Origin: Bacteroidales bacterium UBA1180
GTDB taxonomy: Bacteria > Bacteroidota > Bacteroidia > Bacteroidales > Paludibacteraceae
Assembly: GCA_002310195.1 (NCBI GenBank)
Contig: DBYS01000012.1
Coordinates: forward strand, 1-43,553
Length of the DNA stretch: 43,553 nucleotides
Direction of reading: 5' to 3'
Shown here piece after piece: positions 33,744-41,093 of the stretch. Each line of letters starts with the position of its first letter. Within the stretch, counting starts at the first letter, position 1. Both the position numbers and the translations under genes were made by a program. The notes beneath the pieces are model-generated. The model did no database searches. It saw only the letters and a program-made list of their open reading frames with translations, and was not told where the DNA came from.

Positions 33744-34002
33744 AAAAAAGCATGGACGGTTCTTGTCCATGCTCTGAGGTCCTAGGAAAACCCGGTAACT
33801 ACAAACGAGAATCGTCCACGCCAAGCGCAGACGTTCGCGTACCTGCTCAGTAGTTACACGTTTTTGAAATTTCCTAGGTTTCAGAGCGTGTTACGAACAA
33901 ATAGCAAACGCTATATATACCAAATGTCTTTGCGTTTAACGTCTGCAAGCGACGTATTGTGGATGCGCTACATAACGCGGGTATAGGTTATATAATGATT
34001 TC
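33744..34002 (-). ncRNA. candidate structured non-coding RNA with its own promoter and terminator
   Basis: The promoter on the minus strand is TTTG (34039-34036), 20 nt, TATCTTTG (34015-34008). The 3' end is a perfect 8-bp terminator stem (33750-33757 with 33765-33772) followed by six U (33749-33744). Just 5' of the terminator is a long irregular stem: TCAGAGC (33881-33887) with GCTCTGA (33771-33777), TTTCCTAGG (33870-33878) with CCTAGGAAA (33781-33789), and GTAGTTAC (33850-33857) with GTAACTAC (33795-33802). It encloses small hairpins, including GCAG..CTGC and ACGA/TCGT. No open reading frame fits. It does not match tRNA, tmRNA, RNase P or SRP RNA as I know them. A 6S-like RNA or a Bacteroidales-specific RNA is possible. 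Confidence 0.68.
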
Positions 34003-34007
34003 GACTA

Positions 34008-34039
34008 CAAAGATACAAAAAAAATATAAATTATGCAAA
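34008..34039 (-). promoter_or_regulatory. promoter of the candidate ncRNA
   Basis: TTTG-N20-TATCTTTG on the minus strand, a full match to the Bacteroidetes consensus, with no downstream protein gene before the terminator at 33744. Confidence 0.75.
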
Positions 34040-34100
34040 TAATTTGGCAGAAAAGTTCCCTTTTTTTCTAAAATGCACAAAAATGCCCTAAAAGACTAAA

Positions 34101-34130
34101 ATGAGCCACATTTCAGTGGCTCATTTGTTT
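34101..34130 (-). terminator. bidirectional-type terminator after the beta-helix/phosphoesterase gene
   Basis: ATGAGCCAC (34101-34109) and GTGGCTCAT (34116-34124) form a perfect stem with a 6-nt loop and A/T-rich flanks on both sides. It follows the stop of the 34130-37504 gene on the minus strand. Confidence 0.8.
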
Positions 34131-37100
34131 TATTGCTCCTGTCCTAATATCGTGTAGGTGCGTTGGCGGGAGGTGAGGTAGATCTGCCCGTCGCGCAGGA
34201 TTTTATGCGGCGTCGCGGCAGCGGTTATGTCCGGTACGCCATTGCCCTCCTGTACGTTCTCGGATTTCCATTGTGCACCCGCGTCGGCTGCCGACCAGTT
34301 GTTGCGGTCATCGGCTGCGAACGCGGCGTAGTGATACACCTCGCCGACCACGGATGTCGGGTCGGTGCAGGTCTCAGCCGTGCCGTTGTAGATTTCCGTG
34401 CCGTCAGTAGGCGAGGCCGGGAACGCACCGTCCTTGCGGACAATAACTGTGCGGGAATAATCCGGGGCGGGGTAGATGTCGCCGCTCAGGTGCAGATCGT
34501 CGAGGTAGAACGTACCGCTCGTGGCATCGCCGGTTGATACGCCGAACGACAGGCGCACCAATCCCTCCAGGCGGTTGCGGTCATCGGTATTGCCGTACCA
34601 GTCGAACGCCTGCAGACGGCTCATATCGAGCGTAACGGTCTGCCAATCGTTCTTCGACAGGTTGATTTGCTCGGTGTACCACCAATCCTCATGACCGGCG
34701 GACATGTTCTTGCACACGATACGCAGATCGGTGCTGCTGCCGTTGCCTTTGAGCCGAAACGTCAGCACGGGAGTCTGATGCATATCTGCAGCTTCCGGAA
34801 ACACATAATCTGCCGAGGCAGTCGCCCATGCTGAGGTGATGCTGTAGTCGCAGCGCAGCGCGCCGTCGGCAATGCTGATATTCATCGTAGCGCCGTCCTC
34901 ACCCATCGCCTCGAACGCTGCCGCCGAGCTGCAATCGGTGATGAGCTCATCGAGATGCACCAAGTGCGTCGGGTTGCGCCATACGAGGTAATAATGGCCG
35001 TCATGCTTGTAACCCTGCATCTTCGTCGGTGCCGGCGGCGGTGTGGTGTCGTCCAGCAGATTGACTACGGCGGTGTTGCCGCCCATGTACGTCTTGCCGC
35101 CGGAGTTGACCACGGCATAGACGTAGTACTTTCCCTTAGGGAAGATGTCACGCGTGTGCCAGATGTACTTCTCCGCCGAGCCCGGCAGGTCAGTCACGAT
35201 AGGCGTCATGCCCGCTACGCTCGCTGCACCGGGAGTAGTCGAGTAGTAGAACGACACGCGGGCATCGCCCACAGGATCGAACGTAAACCAGCGCAGCTGC
35301 AGCGAGTCTTCGACGCTGACCTCCTTGGCTGGTACGGTGAAGTTAACCGACGGGTTGATCACTTCGCCGTCGTGCAGGAACGTATAGTTGTAGAATATGT
35401 TTCCCACCGAATCGTATGCCGTCAGGGCGATGGTCGAGGCGTCGGCACTCATGTCGAGAGTCGAGAAGCACGACACCTGCTTGTAGAACATCGAGTACTT
35501 GTAGTCGCTGAGTTGCTTCTGCTGCGAGTAGTTGGCGTTTCGTCCGCAACCCGGACGCACGTAATGCACGCCGTCCTTGTACAGGTGCTCGAACGAGTGA
35601 TCGTCACCCGACAGGGAGATGATCCGTTTGCCGAGCTTGGCATGTTTCTCAAAGAGCGTACCCATCTGCCGCGGCTCGTCGGCCCACTGACCATGGTAGC
35701 CGGTGGTGTGAACGCCTACGTGGTGACAAATGATCACCCACGGGCGCGTGCACGTACCTAATATAGAGTCAGCCCAGTGATACTGACGGCTGCCGGGCAG
35801 GAAGTCCGGACTGGATGGGTCGCCGTTGATGTTCAGCATGATCACATCGGCGTTGCCATATACGAAGTGGAAGTACGCCTCGCCACGCGGGTCTTTGACG
35901 GACTCCTCAGGTTCGCCGTCGTGCGCAAACTGATGGAAATAGTCGTAGAACGACGACCAGCGGTAAGTGAACGGATCGCCGGTCTCGTGGTTGCCGGCCG
36001 AGGACATGACAGGTACCTGGGCCAGGAACGGTGCACCCGGAGTGAAGTAGTAGTTGTTCCAGTTGCGGTCATCGCCTTTGCTGCTGACAAAATCACCGTT
36101 CATGAGGGCTATATCGCAGTTGAGACCACAGATGAAATCCTGCATGTTCGACCAGTTGTTGCACGAGTTGCCGTGTATGTCGCTGATGGTGAATATACGG
36201 TAGGCTGTTCCTTGCTCGGGTGCGGTTTTGGTGCTGCTGATCTTGTCGAAGCGGCGCGTAGCACTTGCGCCAACGGTGAAGTAGTACCGTGTGGCGGGCT
36301 GCAGCCCGGTGAGCGTGACTATATGTACGTAGCCTTCGCCCTCAACGTTCCAGCCGTCGGAGGTAGTGATTTGTTTGTCCAGATTGTCGGGCGATGTGCC
36401 GTAATAGACAACTGCGTTGGTGGGTTCGGTCTCCTCGGCCATCTGCCAGAGCACTTTGACGGATGTGGTGGTTGGTGCCATGGAGTAGGGTAGCTTGTAA
36501 GGGTTGTAGGGATCGCTAGAAGTGTCGTGATCCTCGGCTGATACGCCCCAACGCGGGTCACCGATATTGCTGCCATCGGTGCCAATGCCCACAGCGGCGC
36601 TGTTCTTAGCCAGTTGGAAGTTCCCCTCCGCGGCATTGACGAACCATGGGTCACGGCTCACGCAGGCTGTCTGTGTGGCACCCGAACCGAGCTTGATAGG
36701 CGCGTTCCAACACAGACTGTTCGCGATGCTTGAGTTTGAGCCGTACAGGGCGTAGCTCACCGCGCCGCTGATCTGCGTGGGGTTCATGAAGATGCAGTTG
36801 CTGATGTGACAGCCGTTGATGTTCGCCGGATAGATGCCGCGCGTGTCGTTGCTGTTGTAGAACGTGCAGTGGTCAATCTCCACTGTGCTCTGCAGCGCTT
36901 TCGGGTCTTCGATACCCGAACCCGGATGAACATATATCATTCGTCCCGTGCCGAGTTTGCCGCCGTCGAATGTGCTGTTGCTGACCGTTATGCTGTTGAT
37001 CTGCTTGAGCGCTGTGGTGGCGGCTATAGCGCGGGCGGCCTCACTGCCGCCCATCAGGAACAGGCAGTTGTCAACCGTCAGGCTGTTGATGTACGGGCTC

Positions 37101-37504
37101 TCGCCTGAACTGTCGTACGCGCGGATGAAATATGAGGGGCAACCGCTGAGCGTGCAACTGCGCACAACGACGTTGTACAGGCTACTACCCGTAACCATTC
37201 GGACCGCCTCGCCTGTGCTCTGCAGATTGACGCCTTCCAGCGTAAAGTCTGCCTTGACCTCAAAACGGCTCGAGAGCTTGATCACCGGTTTGGCTCCTTC
37301 CGCCGCACGGATAGTAAGGGATACTGTCGGCTTGATTGATGACTCGCTGTATTCGCCCGTGGCCAGCACCAGGATGTCGCCTGCCTTGGCGCTGCTGACA
37401 GCTGTTTTCAACGTCCCCGATCCCGGGGCTACATTAACCGTGGCGGCGCTAACCAGCGCCGCACACATAAGTACACCTAAGATTGTGAGGATATGTCGTT
37501 TCAT
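34130..37504 (-). CDS. secreted multidomain protein: beta-helix, Fn3, metallophosphoesterase, C-terminal tag
   Basis: 1124 residues from the ATG at 37504, which opens a signal peptide (MKRHILTILGVLMCAALVSA). Residues 22-300 are a right-handed beta-helix of chondroitinase-B type (SLTIRAAEGAKPVIKL, repeated NSLTVDNC-like rungs). Residues 330-420 are an Fn3-like domain. Residues 425-690 are a calcineurin-like phosphoesterase with FTISDIHGN, MNGDFV, SSAGNHE, ICHHVGVH and SGDDHSFEH as metal ligands. Then come a second Fn3-like stretch, a beta-sandwich (about 820-960) and a C-terminal tag with KILRDGQIYLTSRQRTY. Fn3 plus phosphoesterase is the purple-acid-phosphatase plan. It is probably exported by type IX secretion or attached outside. 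The fused beta-helix suggests a glycan substrate (inference). Confidence 0.88.
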   Translation of the reverse strand: MKRHILTILGVLMCAALVSAATVNVAPGSGTLKTAVSSAKAGDILVLATGEYSESSIKPTVSLTIRAAEGAKPVIKLSSRFEVKADFTLEGVNLQSTGEAVRMVTGSSLYNVVVRSCTLSGCPSYFIRAYDSSGESPYINSLTVDNCLFLMGGSEAARAIAATTALKQINSITVSNSTFDGGKLGTGRMIYVHPGSGIEDPKALQSTVEIDHCTFYNSNDTRGIYPANINGCHISNCIFMNPTQISGAVSYALYGSNSSIANSLCWNAPIKLGSGATQTACVSRDPWFVNAAEGNFQLAKNSAAVGIGTDGSNIGDPRWGVSAEDHDTSSDPYNPYKLPYSMAPTTTSVKVLWQMAEETEPTNAVVYYGTSPDNLDKQITTSDGWNVEGEGYVHIVTLTGLQPATRYYFTVGASATRRFDKISSTKTAPEQGTAYRIFTISDIHGNSCNNWSNMQDFICGLNCDIALMNGDFVSSKGDDRNWNNYYFTPGAPFLAQVPVMSSAGNHETGDPFTYRWSSFYDYFHQFAHDGEPEESVKDPRGEAYFHFVYGNADVIMLNINGDPSSPDFLPGSRQYHWADSILGTCTRPWVIICHHVGVHTTGYHGQWADEPRQMGTLFEKHAKLGKRIISLSGDDHSFEHLYKDGVHYVRPGCGRNANYSQQKQLSDYKYSMFYKQVSCFSTLDMSADASTIALTAYDSVGNIFYNYTFLHDGEVINPSVNFTVPAKEVSVEDSLQLRWFTFDPVGDARVSFYYSTTPGAASVAGMTPIVTDLPGSAEKYIWHTRDIFPKGKYYVYAVVNSGGKTYMGGNTAVVNLLDDTTPPPAPTKMQGYKHDGHYYLVWRNPTHLVHLDELITDCSSAAAFEAMGEDGATMNISIADGALRCDYSITSAWATASADYVFPEAADMHQTPVLTFRLKGNGSSTDLRIVCKNMSAGHEDWWYTEQINLSKNDWQTVTLDMSRLQAFDWYGNTDDRNRLEGLVRLSFGVSTGDATSGTFYLDDLHLSGDIYPAPDYSRTVIVRKDGAFPASPTDGTEIYNGTAETCTDPTSVVGEVYHYAAFAADDRNNWSAADAGAQWKSENVQEGNGVPDITAAATPHKILRDGQIYLTSRQRTYTILGQEQ

Positions 37505-37520
37505 ATTGAATGATATGTGG

Positions 37521-37655
37521 TTACATTGCACCTTCTCCCGGGTCTGCGCCGCCGTACGAGGGCGAGTGTTCGCCTTTGGCAGAGCCTACACAAATGGAAC
37601 TTACGCTACACATCGGTTGCGATTGGGTGTCGGGTTGAATATATAACTTCTTCAT
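37521..37655 (-). CDS. 44-residue peptide of a Bacteroidetes small-peptide type
   Basis: ATG at 37655, TAA ending at 37521, 44 residues beginning MKKLYIQPDTQSQPMCSVSS and ending in a Gly-rich stretch with GGADPGEGAM. The opening MKK-Y-x-P and a Gly/Cys middle resemble short peptides often found beside secreted-protein genes in Bacteroidales. It fills the gap between the two large genes (46 nt after one stop, 16 nt before the next start), so it is cotranscribed. Possible roles are a modified peptide precursor or a secreted factor; the sequence does not decide. Confidence 0.55.
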   Translation of the reverse strand: MKKLYIQPDTQSQPMCSVSSICVGSAKGEHSPSYGGADPGEGAM

Positions 37656-37701
37656 GATTTCAGTTTTTTAGTGGTTAAAGATTCGTGTTATCAGTTTTCG
37701 G

Positions 37702-40119
37702 TTATTTAACCCGTACGCCTATTATGTTGTAACGTACTCCATTGCGGATCAGTATCAGTTGACCGTTCTCGATGAGCTTCTGCACTTTGTTGCCAAAGGT
37801 TTCCGGCAGATCGTTTCCTATAAGTTCAACCTCTGTTACGACATCACCATGTGCAACGATGCGTGCCTGGCGAACAGGAGCACCTGATGAACTGTGCACT
37901 TCAAACCATCCACGCATACCTTTGATGGTTTTTGTATCGGTCGGGAAGTACAGGGTGTTGCCTGAACCGAGGAAGAGGTTATCCTCGCTGGCATCAATGG
38001 TTGTCTGAACGAATGTGCCTTTGAAATCCACATCGTCAAATTCGGCATTGTTACTGCTCTTGTCAATCGTCACGCCGAGGAACTTCGGATTGGAGATGTT
38101 TGCAAGCGGGCTGATGATGTACGGTTTGCCTGCTTCCATTTCGTTGACCTTGACGAAATTCATATAGAGGATGTTGTCTGCTACGTAAGCATCATCGAGG
38201 TCGAGCAATGTGGCTTCGCCAAAGATGCGCGATTTCTCTGCTGCGCTCATCGCGAACGGCAGACAGATGGTATTGTACATGCCGCCTGTGAACGAGCGAG
38301 AGAGTTGGGCATTGACCGCCTTGCCGTCGTTGAGCTCAATAACCGTAGCAATGCTTGTGGCCTCTTCATCCAATGTGATTGCCGGAGCGATAGAGATGCT
38401 GCGAAGTATCGCGCTAGACCATTGAGTAGCATTTACTAATTTGATAAAGTATGTGCCCGAAGAGGAAATCTCGAATGTTTGTGACAATTCAATTACACCT
38501 TTACTATGGTTATCTTCTGCTTCATATGCTTCCGAAAGTTTAGCGCCTTCAAGATCTGAATATAGTTCTACATGGAATTGGTGTCCCGAACTATTCTCCT
38601 GAGGGATATTTAGAGTAACTTTTCCGGAATAAGTACCTGTAGTGGTTATTCTCCAGTATGCGTATTCGTTAGAAGGAGTTCCGTTGTCGCTGTACTTTAA
38701 GTCGCCATTGGTCTCATGATGCAATTTATTAGGCGGACTTACGACAATAGCATCTTCTGCTTTGAGCAGACCGGGGATTGTCGTAGGAGCACCGCCTTCA
38801 TATGTGGCAACAATATTGAGTACACGACCATGGGAATATGCATAGGTATTTGCAATTTTTACCACATATTCGCCGGCAGATAATTCTATATTATCAGTAG
38901 AAAAGGACTTGTTTCCAGAACCTAATGACGAGCCTGTTCCGTCTTTCTCACCAATCGTAGAGGACTCTGCGCTATTTAGAACAGAAATCTTGTAATATTG
39001 TCCGTCAGAACTGGATACGTTGGCTTTGAATTTATAATAGCCAGCCTTGGTAACTTTTATTTTCCACTTTGCCCATTCATCCGGATTATGTCCTTCCGAA
39101 CCTCTCGAGGTGAAAAGGATAGAATCGACAGCGCCGGTCTTGTCTACCCATGCACGCGAACTTAGAAGAGCATCTTCTGGCACCAGTGTCGCCGGAATAG
39201 TGGTAGTTGCGCCACCTTCGTATGTTGCATCAATGCCTAGAACTCTACTTTCTGCATAATTGTATGTATTTCGGATTTTTATTACATAATTGCCGGCAGC
39301 AAGTTCAACCTTGTTTGTGGTTGTTGTCCGCGTGCCACTGCTTATGCTATTATCTGTGTGGGTGAGAAGTTCGGAGCTCTCATCTGCACTAAGAACTTTT
39401 ATCTCATATTTCTGGCTGCCGTTCGGGCGACATACATGGGCTGTAAATTTATAATAACCTGCTTTGGCAACACTTACGTTCCACTTAGCCCATTCTTGAT
39501 CGTTATATCCTTCCGAACCTCTCGGGGTAAATAAGATGGAATCTATGGCACCGGTCTTGTCCACCCAAGCGCGCGAACTGAGAAGTGCGTCAGCGGGTTG
39601 CAATGTTGCCGGAATAGCAATGGTTGCCCCATTTACGTAAGTAAGAGTTATTCCGCGCAGTTTACCTTCTGACCATTTAATTGTATCCGTTACGGAAATG
39701 TAATACTCGCCTGCTTCAAGTCCAACCAAGTTGAGTGAACCGCCTGCCTCAGTAGTGTTGGAATACCCTGAACCATGATCCACTTTTGCACTCCGCGCAG
39801 TAGCAATCGTTTCGCTCGTAGAGGGATTGATTACAGAGGTTCGGAACATATATGTGTTGTTACACTTCATGTCGAGCGTAACTGCATATATGCCATTGTT
39901 GACAACATTCACTCTCCATTTGGCAAAACCTTCGTGAATAGTGCCACCCGGCCAGTTAATCCATTCGCCGTCCTCCAGGGCTTTTGCATTATCGGATTGT
40001 GTGAATCCGTCAGAGGTGGCCGTTAAAGTTAACGGAGTGGCTTTTGTTAGATTAGGAATAGTTGCATTCGTGACCAGCGAAAGAGCCAAAACAGAGAGAA
40101 GTAGAAATAACTTTTTCAT
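37702..40119 (-). CDS. secreted protein with four carbohydrate-binding-like repeats and C-terminal tag
   Basis: 805 residues from the ATG at 40119 (signal peptide MKKLFLLLSVLALSLVTNA); a longer frame adds 19 residues without merit. Four repeats follow, each a beta-sandwich with AKW-type Trp, a central GYYKF-like strand and ending GxxxxIxATYEGGA. Repeats 2 and 3 are nearly the same (both contain DALLSSRAWVDKTGA and DSILFT.RGSEG). A further domain, starting near DEEATSIATVIELNDG and containing YNTICLPFAMS, is typical of Bacteroidetes surface proteins. The end KLIENGQLILIRNGVRY matches the tag on the neighbouring secreted proteins. Likely a glycan-binding surface or secreted protein. Confidence 0.85.
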   Translation of the reverse strand: MKKLFLLLSVLALSLVTNATIPNLTKATPLTLTATSDGFTQSDNAKALEDGEWINWPGGTIHEGFAKWRVNVVNNGIYAVTLDMKCNNTYMFRTSVINPSTSETIATARSAKVDHGSGYSNTTEAGGSLNLVGLEAGEYYISVTDTIKWSEGKLRGITLTYVNGATIAIPATLQPADALLSSRAWVDKTGAIDSILFTPRGSEGYNDQEWAKWNVSVAKAGYYKFTAHVCRPNGSQKYEIKVLSADESSELLTHTDNSISSGTRTTTTNKVELAAGNYVIKIRNTYNYAESRVLGIDATYEGGATTTIPATLVPEDALLSSRAWVDKTGAVDSILFTSRGSEGHNPDEWAKWKIKVTKAGYYKFKANVSSSDGQYYKISVLNSAESSTIGEKDGTGSSLGSGNKSFSTDNIELSAGEYVVKIANTYAYSHGRVLNIVATYEGGAPTTIPGLLKAEDAIVVSPPNKLHHETNGDLKYSDNGTPSNEYAYWRITTTGTYSGKVTLNIPQENSSGHQFHVELYSDLEGAKLSEAYEAEDNHSKGVIELSQTFEISSSGTYFIKLVNATQWSSAILRSISIAPAITLDEEATSIATVIELNDGKAVNAQLSRSFTGGMYNTICLPFAMSAAEKSRIFGEATLLDLDDAYVADNILYMNFVKVNEMEAGKPYIISPLANISNPKFLGVTIDKSSNNAEFDDVDFKGTFVQTTIDASEDNLFLGSGNTLYFPTDTKTIKGMRGWFEVHSSSGAPVRQARIVAHGDVVTEVELIGNDLPETFGNKVQKLIENGQLILIRNGVRYNIIGVRVK

Positions 40120-40187
40120 GATATTTTTTGTTTTAGTTTTACAAGTTTGGGGTGGCATTTGGTGGGGTGAGCCCATAAATGACGATG

Positions 40188-40195
40188 CAAAGTTA
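40188..40195 (-). promoter_or_regulatory. -7 box for the secreted-protein operon
   Basis: TAACTTTG on the minus strand, about 70 nt upstream of the ATG at 40119. The -33 region (around 40216) is a poor match to TTTG. Confidence 0.55.
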
Positions 40196-40277
40196 CGAAA
40201 AATATTTTATATGCGCACGCGTACCTATAATGTTATGAAACATAAAAGAGTGAGGCGGATGTTGCGAATAGGTGCAA

Positions 40278-40490
40278 ATGGCTAATATACAGCAATTTGC
40301 GAGAATGGACGTTTCGAAACTTTGCATTTCGGAGAGTTTCGGAATGTGGCAGGTTAACAATATAACAACTGCCAAAAGATTAGCAAAAATGCGAGAGGGA
40401 GAGTTTGGCACGGTTTTTGTAAATGTTATAATGCATGATAATCAGCCTCTCTTGGCTGATAATCTGGTAGTTATCCTGGCGCGACGTTAG
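40278..40490 (+). CDS. possible small protein, doubtful
   Basis: An ATG at 40278 opens a 70-residue frame (MANIQQFARMDVSKLCIS ... NLVVILARR). The amino acid mix is protein-like, but there is no good promoter, no homologue that I recognise, and it lies in a repeat-rich 970-base gap. It is listed so that it is not lost. It may be chance. Confidence 0.25.
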   Translation: MANIQQFARMDVSKLCISESFGMWQVNNITTAKRLAKMREGEFGTVFVNVIMHDNQPLLADNLVVILARR

Positions 40491-40505
40491 CGCAATCTCC
40501 CTCTT

Positions 40506-40720
40506 ATCACAACGTAATAACACAGTAATCACCCCGTAATCACCCCGTTCCGAGTGAATGAAGGCTCGGTTACGGGTGAGCATTGGGTGAGCATTGGGTG
40601 AGCATTGGGTGAGCATTGGGCGAACATTGAGTGAACATTAGATGGGTTATGGTCGGATGGTGGGTGTGTAGTGGGTGATGGGTGAGTAGTGGGTGGAATA
40701 TGGGTAATTGGTGTGCCATG
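40506..40720. repeat. large inverted array of 11-bp repeats
   Basis: On the left, GTAATAACACA, GTAATCACCCC, GTAATCACCCC (about 40507-40540) run in 11-bp register. A palindromic centre follows (CACCCCGTTCCGAG ... CTCGGTTACGGGTG, about 40532-40579). On the right, GTGAGCATTGG is repeated four times (about 40576-40620), then degenerates (GCGAACATTGA, GTGAACATTAG) into G-rich GTGGGTG words up to about 40720. The right units read on the other strand (AATGCTCACCC) match the left units and those at 26425-26463. The array occupies the gap between two divergent transcription units. Confidence 0.85.
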
Positions 40721-40850
40721 AGCTGTGTGAGCAGCGTGGCACACTTTTTTTCGAAAGGTTGCGAAATAGCAAATGAAACATGCAAAGCGTTGATAATGTG
40801 CGGGGTAGGTGCGATGGTTTCGAAAATATGCTATAAAGCATAATAAAATG

Positions 40851-40882
40851 TTTCGAAAAGTGCTCAAAATTTTATAATTTTG
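40851..40882 (+). promoter_or_regulatory. promoter of the agaS operon
   Basis: TTTC (40851-40854), 20 nt, TAATTTTG (40875-40882). It produces a leader of about 205 nt that contains structured RNA. Confidence 0.68.
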
Positions 40883-40888
40883 CATCGC

Positions 40889-41014
40889 GTTGAGCGTTCG
40901 ACAATCGCGCTACCGCTATCGCGCTGACTGACCGCTGCGCGCTCATTAAAGCGACCGATGTCTCCGCTCTCCCCACCGCAAACAGCCTACGGCTTGGTTT
41001 ACGTCGGGGACCCC
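40889..41014 (+). ncRNA. structured leader RNA of agaS, same motif as the HNH leader
   Basis: TTGAGCG (near 40890) can pair with CGCTCAT (near 40940). The module at 40966-41014 begins GCTCTCCCCACCGCAA and ends CGGGGACCCC, as at 4202-4240. Its inner stem is longer: AAAC with GTTT, plus an extra AGCC/GGCT pair block, a compensated insertion relative to the other copy. CTCTC (40968-40972) can also pair with GAGAG at 41016-41020. It may be a cis-regulatory RNA or an attenuator for agaS. Confidence 0.58.
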
Positions 41015-41093
41015 AGAGAGGGAAGCAAAGCCCCTGATATAGGAGCAACGTTTATGATAACGAGAACAAAATAAACCCTTAAATACCATCAAT

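Noticed and set aside
40506..40720. CRISPR array
   Set aside because: Units are 11 bp and contiguous, without unique spacers of about 30 bp; no cas genes are nearby.
40529..40885. Minus-strand frame with repeated HPMLTQCSPNA
   Set aside because: The repeat peptide is just the translation of the 11-bp DNA array; frame and length are accidental.
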